DNA from: Streptomyces sp. S.PB5
GTDB taxonomy: Bacteria; Actinomycetota; Actinomycetes; Streptomycetales; Streptomycetaceae
Length of the DNA: 64,000 nucleotides
Assembly (NCBI RefSeq): GCF_030403745.1
Contig: NZ_JAQMWP010000006.1
Coordinates: forward strand, 124,001-188,000
Direction: 5' to 3'
Below the pieces are notes generated by a model. The model saw nothing but the letters and a program-made list of their open reading frames with translations, did not search any database and was not told where the DNA came from. Positions 51,767 through 60,349 of the stretch are shown in pieces (the stretch's first letter is position 1; each line of letters begins with the position of its first letter). The position numbers and the translations under genes were made by a program.

Positions 51767-53086
51767 ATGAGCCATGCCTCCCGCTTCGACCGCGGCCACA
51801 CCGACGACCTGATGTCCTTCCTCGCGGCCAGCCCCTCGCCGTACCACGCGGTGGCGAACGCCGCCGAGCGGCTGGAGAAGGCCGGCTTCAAGCAGGTCGC
51901 CGAGACGGACGCCTGGGACGCGGAGACATCAGGGGCTTCCGCCGTGGGCACCGGTGGCAAGTACGTGCTGCGCGGCGGCGCGATCGTGGCCTGGTACGTC
52001 CCCGAGGGCGCCGAGGCGCACACGCCGTTCCGGATCGTCGGAGCGCACACCGACTCCCCCAACCTGCGGGTCAAGCCGCTGCCCGACACCGGGGCGCACG
52101 GCTGGCGGCAGGTCGCCGTCGAGATCTACGGCGGCCCGCTCCTCAACTCCTGGCTCGACCGCGACCTCGGCCTCTCGGGCCGGCTGGTCCTGCGGGACGG
52201 CTCGACGCGACTGGTGAGCGTCGACCGGCCTCTGCTGCGTGTCCCGCAGCTCGCCATCCACCTGGACCGGAACATCTCGGCGGAGGGCCTCAAGCTCGAC
52301 AAGCAGCGGCATCTGCAGCCGATCTGGGGCCTCGCCGACCATGTCCGCGAGGGCGATCTGATCGCCTTCCTGGAGGAGGAGAACGGCCTGGCCGCGGGCG
52401 AGGTCACCGGCTGGGACCTGATGGTGCACTCCGTCGAACCGCCCGCCTACCTCGGCCGCGACGAGGAGCTGGTGGCCGGGCCGCGCATGGACAACCTGCT
52501 CTCCGTGCACGCCGGCATCGCCGCGCTGGCCGCGGTCTCCGCCACCCCGGACCTGCCGTACATCCCCGTACTCGCCGCCTTCGACCACGAGGAGAACGGC
52601 TCGCAGTCGGACACCGGTGCGGACGGCCCGCTGCTCGGCAGTGTGCTGGAGCGTTCGGTGTTCGCGCGCGGAGGGTCGTACGAGGACCGGGCGCGGGCCT
52701 TCGCCGGTACGGTCTGTCTCTCCTCCGACACCGGCCACGCCGTCCACCCCAACTACGCGGAACGCCACGACCCCACGCACCACCCGCGCGTCAACGGCGG
52801 CCCCATCCTCAAGGTCAACGTCAACAACCGCTACGCCACGGACGGTTCGGGCCGGGCGGTCTGGGCGGCGGCCTGCGAGAAGGCGGGCGTCCCGTTCCAG
52901 TCCTTCGTCTCCAACAACTCCATGCCGTGCGGCACCACGATCGGCCCGATCACCGCGGCCCGGCACGGCATCAAGACCGTCGACATCGGTGTGGCGATCC
53001 TGTCGATGCACAGTGCGCGCGAGCTGTGCGGCGCGGACGACCCGCATCTGCTGGCGAACGCGCTGGTGGCGTTCCTGGAGGGGTAG
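51767..53086 (+). CDS. apeB: M18 family aminopeptidase
   Basis: 439 aa. The binuclear zinc residues of M18 are recognisable: GAHTDSPNLRVKP, PRMDNLLS, FDHEENGSQSDTGADGPLL and the C-terminal SMHSARELCG. M18 enzymes remove N-terminal acidic or neutral residues from peptides in the cytoplasm. TAAGGT (51754-51759) ends 7 nt before the ATG and no ribosome site is present, so the transcript is probably leaderless. It is the last core gene before the RiPP block. Confidence 0.93.
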   Translation: MSHASRFDRGHTDDLMSFLAASPSPYHAVANAAERLEKAGFKQVAETDAWDAETSGASAVGTGGKYVLRGGAIVAWYVPEGAEAHTPFRIVGAHTDSPNLRVKPLPDTGAHGWRQVAVEIYGGPLLNSWLDRDLGLSGRLVLRDGSTRLVSVDRPLLRVPQLAIHLDRNISAEGLKLDKQRHLQPIWGLADHVREGDLIAFLEEENGLAAGEVTGWDLMVHSVEPPAYLGRDEELVAGPRMDNLLSVHAGIAALAAVSATPDLPYIPVLAAFDHEENGSQSDTGADGPLLGSVLERSVFARGGSYEDRARAFAGTVCLSSDTGHAVHPNYAERHDPTHHPRVNGGPILKVNVNNRYATDGSGRAVWAAACEKAGVPFQSFVSNNSMPCGTTIGPITAARHGIKTVDIGVAILSMHSARELCGADDPHLLANALVAFLEG

Positions 53087-53214
53087 TTGCGAGTCGGTCC
53101 TGGTCGAGGAGTTGGCGGTGCCGTGGCAGGCCGGGGCCGAGTCGTCGCCATGGTGCGCTAGGCGGGGCCGCGAGCGGGCCTGGCCTCAGGGATGTCTTCC
53201 GGGGCTGACCGACG

Positions 53215-54210
53215 TCACCGCGATGAAGGCAGCCAGCCGTCCTGCACGGCGTGGACGCCGGCCTCGAAGCGGCTGCGGGCCTCCAGTCGCTCCATGAGGT
53301 CGGCGGCGATACGGCGGGCGGTACGGGGCGAGACTCCGAGCCGATTGGCGATCGCCTCGTCGGTGTAACCCTGGGCGAGCATCTTGAGGACGGCGCGCTC
53401 TTGGGGCGGCATCTCGTCGGCATCGGCCTTCGGCATGGTCCCCAGCGGAATGGAGCTGCTCCATATGCCCTCGAACAAGGCGCACAGAGCCGCGACGGTG
53501 CCCGCGCCGTGCAGGATGACGGCTCCTGCCCGAGCGTCGACGGTGTCGATGGGCAACACCGCCTGCCGGCGGTCGGAGATGACCATGCGGATGGGCAGGG
53601 TGGGAGCGGTGCGGACCTGTCCGCCCCGGGCGTTCAGCCAGGTGACATGGTCCAGAGTCGGCTGGTGATTGCGCACGCTGTCCAGATAGACGGTGCGCAT
53701 CCGGACGCCACGCTCAAGAAGGGCCGCGTTCGGGATGCGGCTTGCCTGGAGGTCCTCGGCCGAGTGCGCGCCGCCCGGAGCGAAGGTTGCGATCTCCTGC
53801 TTGGTCTCCTCGGCCAGCTGCGCCAGTCTGTCGCGGATGGCCTCGGGACCGATGAGACGCTCGGAGTCGTCATCGAGCACACGGGGGCGCAGGGTGGAGC
53901 ATTCTGCGATCAGCTTGGCCGCAGCAGCACGCGAGGCTTCCACTCGCATCTGCTGTGCGGCCAGCTCCGCTTGCTGGCGGGCCAGCAAGGCTTCCATCGC
54001 GGTTTCCGGACTGATGGTCCGAAAGCCGGTTCCTTCTTGGGCCGAGGGTTGGATCAGAGCCAGTGCGCTGAGCCGGTCCAGGCCGGCGCGGACTTGTTCT
54101 TCCGAGAGCTGAAGTCGGGTGACCAGGTCGGCGACTCCGTCATGGGGATGGCTGAGCATGGCCCGATAGATCGTTTCTGCTTCCCCGTCGAGCCCCAAGA
54201 CGTCGAGCAC
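53215..54210 (-). CDS. TrmB/LuxR-type transcriptional regulator
   Basis: 331 aa. The N-terminus (MLDVLGLDGEAETIYRAML ... VADLVTRLQLSEEQVRAGLDRL) is a TrmB-like winged HTH. A middle domain resembles a PLD-like sensor (ERGVRMRTVYLDSV). A C-terminal LuxR/GerE HTH follows (PPQERAVLKMLAQGYTDEAIANRLGVSPRTARRIAADLM). GGGAGG precedes GTG 54210. This fused layout is frequent beside Streptomyces peptide and natural-product clusters. It flanks the RiPP block and is a candidate for reading the palindromes at 54697 and 61790. Confidence 0.87.
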   Translation of the reverse strand: MLDVLGLDGEAETIYRAMLSHPHDGVADLVTRLQLSEEQVRAGLDRLSALALIQPSAQEGTGFRTISPETAMEALLARQQAELAAQQMRVEASRAAAAKLIAECSTLRPRVLDDDSERLIGPEAIRDRLAQLAEETKQEIATFAPGGAHSAEDLQASRIPNAALLERGVRMRTVYLDSVRNHQPTLDHVTWLNARGGQVRTAPTLPIRMVISDRRQAVLPIDTVDARAGAVILHGAGTVAALCALFEGIWSSSIPLGTMPKADADEMPPQERAVLKMLAQGYTDEAIANRLGVSPRTARRIAADLMERLEARSRFEAGVHAVQDGWLPSSR

Positions 54211-54237
54211 GCTGCCTCCCCCTGGTCGCGATAGTCA

Positions 54238-54256
54238 CGTACATGTCGCGTACATG
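54238..54256. promoter_or_regulatory. Direct CGTACATG repeats upstream of the TrmB/LuxR gene
   Basis: CGTACATG occurs at 54238-54245 and 54249-54256 with an 11-bp period; CATGT and ACATG arms also form a dyad. Located 28-46 bp upstream of GTG 54210, it is a candidate autoregulatory site. Confidence 0.45.
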
Positions 54257-54382
54257 CCCTTACTCGGCGCCGATCCTATGGGAGTAACGATCATGCGGCA
54301 ATGCTGGCCTGTTCATGCGGTGGCACAAAGAGGCCAGTCCGGACGATTGCATGTTCCATCCAGTGGCTAAACCATTGAATTC

Positions 54383-54685
54383 ATGTATCTCATTCACGTC
54401 CGACTTCGGGCTCCAGCTGGTACGGCAATGCCTTCCATCGCATCCGGAGCCTTCTCGCCGTTCTTCGGACGTGGCGATGGCGTGGAGCACATTTCCGCCC
54501 ATCTGGATGCGCCGGAAGGGCCGACTCTGGGTTTCTTCATCGTCTCCTCCGATCTGGCAGCCGCCGAAGAGACCGCCTTCCATGTCTCCCGTCAGGTCGT
54601 GGCCGAGCGCGCCGACCTGCAGGGCTTCACCGTTGTGTCCAGCAAGGCAACACTTGCGCCCGGTCCGTGGTGGGACGAGGAATGA
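54383..54685 (+). CDS. Small hypothetical protein of the RiPP block, 100 aa
   Basis: MYLIHVRLRAPAGTAMPSIA, then FFGRGDGVEHISAHLDAPEG, GFFIVSSDLAAAEETA and LQGFTVVSSKATLAPGPW. It reads like a ferredoxin-type alpha/beta fold of two repeated halves. I do not recognise a family. There is no Shine-Dalgarno before the ATG. It is divergent from the TrmB/LuxR regulator and lies just before the first 36-bp palindrome, so it is probably part of the cluster. Confidence 0.65.
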   Translation: MYLIHVRLRAPAGTAMPSIASGAFSPFFGRGDGVEHISAHLDAPEGPTLGFFIVSSDLAAAEETAFHVSRQVVAERADLQGFTVVSSKATLAPGPWWDEE

Positions 54686-54696
54686 CCCGAGACGGC

Positions 54697-54732
54697 GGTG
54701 GACGACTTATGCCACTGCATATTCCGTCCACC
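54697..54732. promoter_or_regulatory. 36-bp palindromic operator, copy 1
   Basis: GGTGGACGACTTATGC, CACT, then GCATATTCCGTCCACC: a dyad with three mismatches. It matches the perfect palindrome at 61792-61827 across most of its length. It lies 120 bp before the 57-aa secreted peptide and 407 bp before the PLP enzyme. Two copies of so long a dyad 7 kb apart imply a cluster-specific regulator. Confidence 0.75.
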
Positions 54733-54851
54733 CCGGATCGCTTCCCTCCGCTCCTGCAGCCGATCAGAGTAGAGGCATCGGCAGGTCCACTGAAGCCGAG
54801 AAGCCAAGGAAAGCAGCCGGGCAAGTAATCCACTTCTGGAGGAATTCCGTG

Positions 54852-55025
54852 ATGGTCAAGTGTGTCGCGCGGGTCGCCGCAGCATTTCTCATCGCCTTCG
54901 GCGGACTTACGACCGCCCTGACTGTCACGCCCCATGGCTCCGACTCCGAACGAGCCGCCGGCACCAGCGAGAGCCACACCCTGGCCACCACTGCCGGGAA
55001 GGGAGACGTCACCTGGGGCCCCTGA
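54852..55025 (+). CDS. Small secreted peptide ending GDVTWGP, 57 aa
   Basis: ATG 54852 (GTG 54849 also possible) follows GGAGG. The N-terminus is a signal peptide (MVKCVARVAAAFLIAFGGLT), then a Ser/Thr-rich stretch and the C-terminus TAGKGDVTWGP. Its small size, secretion signal and position behind the palindromic operator suggest a signalling peptide or a second product peptide. It shares no sequence with the repeated precursor at 61473, so it is unlikely to be a substrate of the same enzymes. Confidence 0.65.
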   Translation: MVKCVARVAAAFLIAFGGLTTALTVTPHGSDSERAAGTSESHTLATTAGKGDVTWGP

Positions 55026-55138
55026 CTCGCCCGGGGGACTTCTCCCAGGTGCCGGTTGCCTCGCGGAGACGGCCCATGGATCAGCAAGAGAACCGATGTG
55101 AGCGGGCCGGTTGAGCCGGCGGTACCGGAGGTGACGTG

Positions 55139-56338
55139 ATGAACGAAATGACCAAGGTCGGCGCCAGTGACGGGCAGGTGACCGCGGTGGCCGCCGGCGA
55201 AGAAGAGCCGGGCATGGAGACGCCCGAGAAGCGGACCGCGCCGGAAGCGAAGCGTCTTCTCGCCCGACCGTCGGCGACCATGTCGTTGGGAGAACGGCTC
55301 GCCGCGCTCGTCGAGCAGGCGCCGGGGGCTTATGACCTCTCCCTCTCCACCGATGTCTACGGCGACGGAGTCGTGTCCGAGGTGGAGAACCGGATCGCGA
55401 AGCTGTTGGGCAAGGAGGATGCGGCCTTCTTCCCGACCGGCACCATGGCACAGCAGATCGTCCTGCGATGCTGGGCGGAGCGCACCGGCAACAGATACGT
55501 CGCCCTCCATGCGCTGTCCCACCCCGAGGTCTTCGAGGCGGACGCCTTCCGCAGGGTGAGCAATCTGCACCCGCTGCGCCTGACGGGGGCCCCGCGCCAA
55601 GTGACCGGCGAGGAAGTCCTCTCCTGCCCGGAACCGTTCGGCACGCTGATGCTGGAACTGCCTCTGCGTGACGCCGGATATCTGCTGCCCACCTGGGACG
55701 AACTGGTGGAGGTCACCCAGGCGGCACGTGAGCGCAATGCTGTCGTGCACTTCGACGGGGCGCGGCTGTTCGAGTGCACCACGCACTTCGGACGCCCGCT
55801 GCAGGAGATCGCCTCCTTGGCCGACACCGTGTACGTCTCGCTCTACAAGTCGCTCGACGGGCTGTCCGGTGCCGTCGTGGCCGGCCCGAGCTCGCTCATC
55901 AAGGAGGCGAGGATCTGGCGCCACCGCTACGGAGGAAGAGTCTTCCATCAGTTCCCGGCAGCGCTGTCCGCGCTTGCCGGACTCGACCGTGAACTGCCGC
56001 GACTGCAGGAGTACGTCGGGCATGCGAAGGCGGTCGCGCGCGCCATGGCGCAGGGGTTCGAGGAGGCCGGGGTCGGGTGGTCCAGAGTGCAGCCCGAGGT
56101 GCCGCACATCCACCAGTTCCAGGTATGGCTTCCTTTCCCCGCCGAGAAGTTGAACGACGCGGCCGCCCGTCAGGTCGGGGAGAGCGGTGTCGCCGTGTTC
56201 CAGATGCCCTGGTGGGAACCGGGCATGCCACCGGGAGTCTCCGTCACAGAGGTGACCGTGAGCGAGGCCGGTCTCGACTGGGCGGCTGCCGAAGTACGTG
56301 ACGCCGTCATCGACTTCGTCCGGCACATCGACCGATAG
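55139..56338 (+). CDS. Threonine-aldolase-like PLP enzyme (beta-eliminating lyase fold)
   Basis: 399 aa. Fold-type I PLP enzyme: FFPTGTMAQQIVLR, LHALSHPEVFE, VVHFDGARLFE (Asp206) and SLYKSLDGLSGAVV with the PLP Lys237. Low-specificity threonine aldolases cleave beta-hydroxy amino acids to glycine and an aldehyde. The first about 47 residues are an extra, poorly conserved extension; ATG 55139 is supported by GGAGGTG upstream. It sits in a RiPP block that also encodes a putative peptide beta-hydroxylase, so a link through beta-hydroxy residues is possible (inference). Confidence 0.85.
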   Translation: MNEMTKVGASDGQVTAVAAGEEEPGMETPEKRTAPEAKRLLARPSATMSLGERLAALVEQAPGAYDLSLSTDVYGDGVVSEVENRIAKLLGKEDAAFFPTGTMAQQIVLRCWAERTGNRYVALHALSHPEVFEADAFRRVSNLHPLRLTGAPRQVTGEEVLSCPEPFGTLMLELPLRDAGYLLPTWDELVEVTQAARERNAVVHFDGARLFECTTHFGRPLQEIASLADTVYVSLYKSLDGLSGAVVAGPSSLIKEARIWRHRYGGRVFHQFPAALSALAGLDRELPRLQEYVGHAKAVARAMAQGFEEAGVGWSRVQPEVPHIHQFQVWLPFPAEKLNDAAARQVGESGVAVFQMPWWEPGMPPGVSVTEVTVSEAGLDWAAAEVRDAVIDFVRHIDR

Positions 56339-56385
56339 GAACCCGACGCCGGCGGGCGGCGGGCGGCTTCGAGTCCGTACGCCGG

Positions 56386-57759
56386 TCAGGGCCTCGTGGG
56401 GAAACCGTGTTCCAGTGTGGTCAGCGGGCCGGTGAGTACCGTGGGTGTGCTCGCACCGACGGGCAGCCGGCCGGAGGTGGCAAGGCAGTAGGCCGACCAT
56501 GTCGCCATGGTGTCCGCGCCGCCCACGGCCTGGATCCCCAGGAGGACTTGGCGCGCCTCCGCAGTGACCCGGAACGGCGGTAGCCGCTGAAGACCGGAGT
56601 CCTGCACGTAGGTGGCGTCCTTGACCTCCAGCACGACTGTGCCGTCGCGGTGATCCAAAGAGCCTGCACCGAGCCGGTGGACACGGACGATCGGTGCGCG
56701 GGCGTTGCCCAGCGCACGGTCCAAGGTGACAGGGCAGGGCGCGGGCGTCAGTTCCAGGTGACTCATCCGGGGCTGGGGCATGCGCCGCGCGTCCTCGGCG
56801 CGCCATGGCCCGTGGGGGCAGTCCTCCAGCAACCCTGCGAGCAGCCCTGCGCTCAGCAGAGAGCGGCGGCGCGTGTCCGTCCCCAACAGGGTGTATCGAT
56901 GCGAACCGAAACCAGCGTCGTGGCGCGGGTTGTCGTCAACGCTCAGCTGATGGTGTGCCACCTGCCGGCTTCGGTGCCGGGCCAGCAGTGACGGGCGCTG
57001 ACGCGAGCTCTCCAGCAGGTGGCCGCACACCTCGTGCAGGAGTGCGCCTGCGCTGCCGTCGACCAGCAGCATCTGCACACGGGAAGGCACTGCTCGCCGC
57101 GGTGCTCCGGCCCGTTTCAACGCCTGTTCCACGCGCGCGCCCAGTTGGTCGATGTCGGGCAGGACATCGCCGCTCCAGGCAACGTCCACATCGGCCACCA
57201 GGGAATCTCCCCTCAGGACGTCGATGACGGCCGCTCCGGTGTGCACGGTCTCGCCCACAGGTGTCCGTCCTGCGGGAATCAGCAGTCGGCTTTCGGTGGT
57301 GACATGAGCCTGGGCGGCCACCTCGAAGCCGTCGAAGGACAGCTGTCCGAGGAGTTTCTCCACCAGCTCAGCCGGCTGCCGGTCAGGGTGGGGCCGGGTG
57401 ACCAGCGCACTGCCGGGGGGAGGTGCGAGGGCAGGGGCGGGCCACGGGCGTCCGAGTCGTTCGGCGGCCAGACGCACGGCGTCACGGACGGCGTGAGACC
57501 CGCTGCCCCGGACGGCGGCGTAGCGAACTGCGCTCTCTTTCGGACCGGCGGATCCATCGAGCAGCAGGGCGGCGGTGGTTTCCTCGGCGTGGTCGCGGCC
57601 TGAGCCGATCCGCGAGGCTCCGCCCGAGCGGGTGCCCGCCGCGGTGGTGATCCGGTGGCTGCGCACGGTCACACAACCGTGGTCGTCCGGCTCTGCCGAG
57701 GTCGTGTCCCCGGTGCCCGAAGGGTCGAGGACACAGCTCGCGGTCGTCGTTGCGGTCAC
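56386..57759 (-). CDS. TldD-type metalloprotease homolog
   Basis: 457 aa. The zinc motif is HEVCGH (242-247, HExxxH). Downstream blocks match TldD: SVDDNPRHDAGFGSHRYTLLGT, LLSAGLLAGLLED and RMSHLELTPAP. TldD with TldE matures microcin B17 by removing its leader. No TldE/PmbA partner is present here. GTG (57757-57759) overlaps the exporter TGA (57756-57758). It is the likely leader or core-linker protease of the cluster. Confidence 0.82.
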   Translation of the reverse strand: MTATTTASCVLDPSGTGDTTSAEPDDHGCVTVRSHRITTAAGTRSGGASRIGSGRDHAEETTAALLLDGSAGPKESAVRYAAVRGSGSHAVRDAVRLAAERLGRPWPAPALAPPPGSALVTRPHPDRQPAELVEKLLGQLSFDGFEVAAQAHVTTESRLLIPAGRTPVGETVHTGAAVIDVLRGDSLVADVDVAWSGDVLPDIDQLGARVEQALKRAGAPRRAVPSRVQMLLVDGSAGALLHEVCGHLLESSRQRPSLLARHRSRQVAHHQLSVDDNPRHDAGFGSHRYTLLGTDTRRRSLLSAGLLAGLLEDCPHGPWRAEDARRMPQPRMSHLELTPAPCPVTLDRALGNARAPIVRVHRLGAGSLDHRDGTVVLEVKDATYVQDSGLQRLPPFRVTAEARQVLLGIQAVGGADTMATWSAYCLATSGRLPVGASTPTVLTGPLTTLEHGFPTRP

Positions 57760-59048
57760 GGTGTGACTCCTGCGCAGTTCTCGACCGGCACGGAGGGCGG
57801 TACCGCCGCCTTTGCCCGGTGACGTCGCAAGGCGGGCACGAACGCTGTGGCAGCGACCAGGCTGGCCGCGATACCCACGGACCAGGCAGCCGTCGGAGTA
57901 CCGACCGCGGCAATGGTCGCTCCCAGGATGGTGCCGCCCAGAGAGAAACCTCCGGTGATGGCCGACTCGACCAGCCCGTACACCGGTCCGGAGTCGGACT
58001 CCTTGACTTCCTCCGCGTAGGAGGTCCAGTACATCGGCTCCGGCAGGTTGGCGGCCACACCCACCAGGGCTGCGCATCCCAGGGCGAGTGGCAGGCTCGG
58101 GCTGGAGCCGAGCAGACCGAGGATCACGCCCATCGTGACGACGCTTGTGACGCACATCAGAAGTCGCCCCTGGCGAGCGATCGCACCACCGGCCAGGACC
58201 CCGAGCAGGGAACCGATTCCGATCGCGGTGGTCAACCAGCCGATCGCGCCGTCGCCCGCGTGCAGCCGGCTGCTGAGCGGAGGCAGGAGTACCAGTGCAG
58301 CGCCGGCGACGGTACATGCTGCGGCCTGGGTGATGAGGCAGGCGGTGACGACCGGCTGCTCCTTGAGTACCCGCGTCAGCGTGGCGAGGGTTCCCTCGCG
58401 GCGGCCGACGGCCGGCTCGGGCTGCGCCTGCTTCTGCGAGGCCGTGGATGTCGCGGCGGGTGTGGCAGTGCGGACGCCGGCCACGATGAGTGCCGACATG
58501 ATGAAACTGATGGCGTCGACGACCAGGGAACCCACGTTGCCGAGGGTCGTCGCCATCACGGCTCCCGCCGCCGGGGCCGCGATCATGACGGTGGTGGCCG
58601 TCGCACCGATGACGGCGTTGAAGTCGGCGCGCTGCTCCGGAGCGATGGCGTCGCGCTGGAAGCGGCGCTCGGCCGGGGAATGGAAAGCGGCCAGGACCGC
58701 GCATCCCACGACGAGAGCCTCCAGCAGCCATACGGACTGGTGCGTGTGCGCGGCGGCCGCAGCCAGCAAGAGCAGCACGCAGCGGCCGAGATCGACGCTG
58801 ATCATGAGGGTGCGCGGTGCCAGAACCATTCCCCAGCTGCCTGCCCAGGGTCCCAGGAGAGCGGGGATCAGGACCCGGGCGAGGCTGAACAGCGCCAGCG
58901 CCTGGGCCCCTCCGGCCTCGAAGACGAGTGCGCTCATCGCGACGAAGAGGACCCAGTCGCCGGCCTTGGAGATGGCGTCGGCGGCCAGCAGCCGTCGCGC
59001 ATGGGGGAGATGTGCGATGTTGTTGTACTTCACCAGGGCGGTCTTCAC
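57756..59048 (-). CDS. MFS-type exporter of the RiPP block
   Basis: 430 aa, about 12 membrane helices in two halves with a central charged loop (ATPAATSTASQKQAQPEPAVGRREG). It resembles the MFS drug-exporter group (ISKAGDWVLFVAMSALVFEAGG start typical of these transporters). GTG 59048 has GAGG 7 nt upstream. It probably exports the mature peptide. A strong hairpin separates it from the E1-like gene, and its stop overlaps the TldD start. Confidence 0.87.
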   Translation of the reverse strand: MKTALVKYNNIAHLPHARRLLAADAISKAGDWVLFVAMSALVFEAGGAQALALFSLARVLIPALLGPWAGSWGMVLAPRTLMISVDLGRCVLLLLAAAAAHTHQSVWLLEALVVGCAVLAAFHSPAERRFQRDAIAPEQRADFNAVIGATATTVMIAAPAAGAVMATTLGNVGSLVVDAISFIMSALIVAGVRTATPAATSTASQKQAQPEPAVGRREGTLATLTRVLKEQPVVTACLITQAAACTVAGAALVLLPPLSSRLHAGDGAIGWLTTAIGIGSLLGVLAGGAIARQGRLLMCVTSVVTMGVILGLLGSSPSLPLALGCAALVGVAANLPEPMYWTSYAEEVKESDSGPVYGLVESAITGGFSLGGTILGATIAAVGTPTAAWSVGIAASLVAATAFVPALRRHRAKAAVPPSVPVENCAGVTP

Positions 59049-59081
59049 AGGTGGCCTCGCTCTGTTTGCCTGGGCCGGTGG

Positions 59082-59127
59082 CACGGTGCCGCCCCTGGGC
59101 GTGGAGCCGTCCAGGGGCGGCACCGTG
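59082..59127 (-). terminator. 17-bp hairpin between the E1-like and exporter genes
   Basis: CACGGTGCCGCCCCTGG (59082-59098) and CCAGGGGCGGCACCGTG (59111-59127) pair perfectly over 12 nt. Inside a same-strand gene run it may be a partial terminator that lowers exporter and protease expression. Confidence 0.75.
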
Positions 59128-59158
59128 TCACCGGCACCGGATATCCGAGGGAGTGGGT

Positions 59159-60349
59159 TCAGGAGAGCGCGTGTGCGGCAGCTGTCGGGGCCGAGCACGC
59201 GCAGGCGGGATGCCCGGGGAACGGCTCGACCACCGTGTTCGGGTGCTGGTAGCGCAGAATGCCACCGGCCGAGGGAGGGATCGCGGCACCCGTCAGATGG
59301 AGCACGATCTCTGTCGTCATGAGATGTGAGACAGTCAGCGGCCCGGAGACGAAAGCCGGATATCGCCAGGACTGCTTCGCAGCCAGCGCATCGACGACCA
59401 TGTCGTAGCGCTCGCCCAGCTCCTCGCGCAGCCTGTGTTCGAAGCAGCTGAAGCAGCCCGCTGATCCGGGCCGGTACATCGGCCCGACGGAGCCCGCGAA
59501 GGCACCGAGATAGGGCACCGCGCTCTCCTTGCAGGCGGTGTCGATCCACCGGTTGAGGGTGAAGCGGGGTGCGTCCGCGCAGACGGCCACGAAGTCAGCA
59601 CCCTCGATGCACGTCTGGACGTCTTCAGGCTGGCTGACGTACTGCTGTATGACCCGGTACTGGGTGTACGGGGAGAACCGCTCGAGCTGTTCGACCAGGC
59701 AGTCCGCCTTGCTGAGGCCGTCCTGGCCGGGGTGGTAGAGGATCTGGCGCGTGAGGTTGGAGACCTCCACGGTGTCGCCGTCCACCAGAGTGAGTTGGCC
59801 GATGCCCGCCGCGGCCAGAGCGAGGGACAGCAGGCTCCCGGCCCCGCCCAGGCCGATCACGGTGACCGAGGCATTCCGCAGGCGCTCGAAGTAGTCCCAG
59901 TGTCCGTACGGTGTGGTGGACAGGGTGCCGAGCCACTCGATCTGTGTGGAGAACCGCTCCGTCAGGGCATCGTCCGCCCAGTCGGGGCGCTGGTCCTCGC
60001 GCAGCGGCACGAGGATGCCGGCCTTGGCGAGAGGCAGCAGGAGCCGTTCGATGCTCTCGACCGTCGCTGTGTCGGCGTGGCCGGTGAGGCGCTCGGCGAC
60101 AGCCTGAAGTGTCGGCTTGCTTTCCTCGATCATCAGGAGGATCCGCCGCAGCGCATCGGAGGGCGCGGAGATCGCCCGGTGATCGGCGTAGGTGCTGTCG
60201 AAGAACAGCGATCCGTCGGCCAGTTCGAGCATCTCCCACTGGGTGCTGAACTGCCAACGCTGTCCTGGCCGGCCCAGGACGACCGTGCGCTCCGCTCTGG
60301 AGCGTCCGCTGATTCCCAAGCGGGGGCCCGTCACTGTCGCTGTTGTCAT
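59159..60349 (-). CDS. E1/ThiF-like enzyme with RRE-like N-terminus
   Basis: 396 aa. Residues about 30-118 look like a PqqD-type RiPP recognition element (winged HTH ending LLLPLAKAGILVPL). Residues 160-395 are a ThiF/MoeB adenylation domain with GLGGAGS (166-172), LVDGDTVEVSNLTRQ (188-202), Lys214 and Cys pairs CFSC and ACAC for zinc. E1 enzymes adenylate carboxylates, as MccB does in microcin C; ThiF-like partners also present leader peptides. ATG 60349 overlaps the upstream TGA (ATGA). It probably binds and perhaps adenylates the precursor. Confidence 0.85.
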   Translation of the reverse strand: MTTATVTGPRLGISGRSRAERTVVLGRPGQRWQFSTQWEMLELADGSLFFDSTYADHRAISAPSDALRRILLMIEESKPTLQAVAERLTGHADTATVESIERLLLPLAKAGILVPLREDQRPDWADDALTERFSTQIEWLGTLSTTPYGHWDYFERLRNASVTVIGLGGAGSLLSLALAAAGIGQLTLVDGDTVEVSNLTRQILYHPGQDGLSKADCLVEQLERFSPYTQYRVIQQYVSQPEDVQTCIEGADFVAVCADAPRFTLNRWIDTACKESAVPYLGAFAGSVGPMYRPGSAGCFSCFEHRLREELGERYDMVVDALAAKQSWRYPAFVSGPLTVSHLMTTEIVLHLTGAAIPPSAGGILRYQHPNTVVEPFPGHPACACSAPTAAAHALS

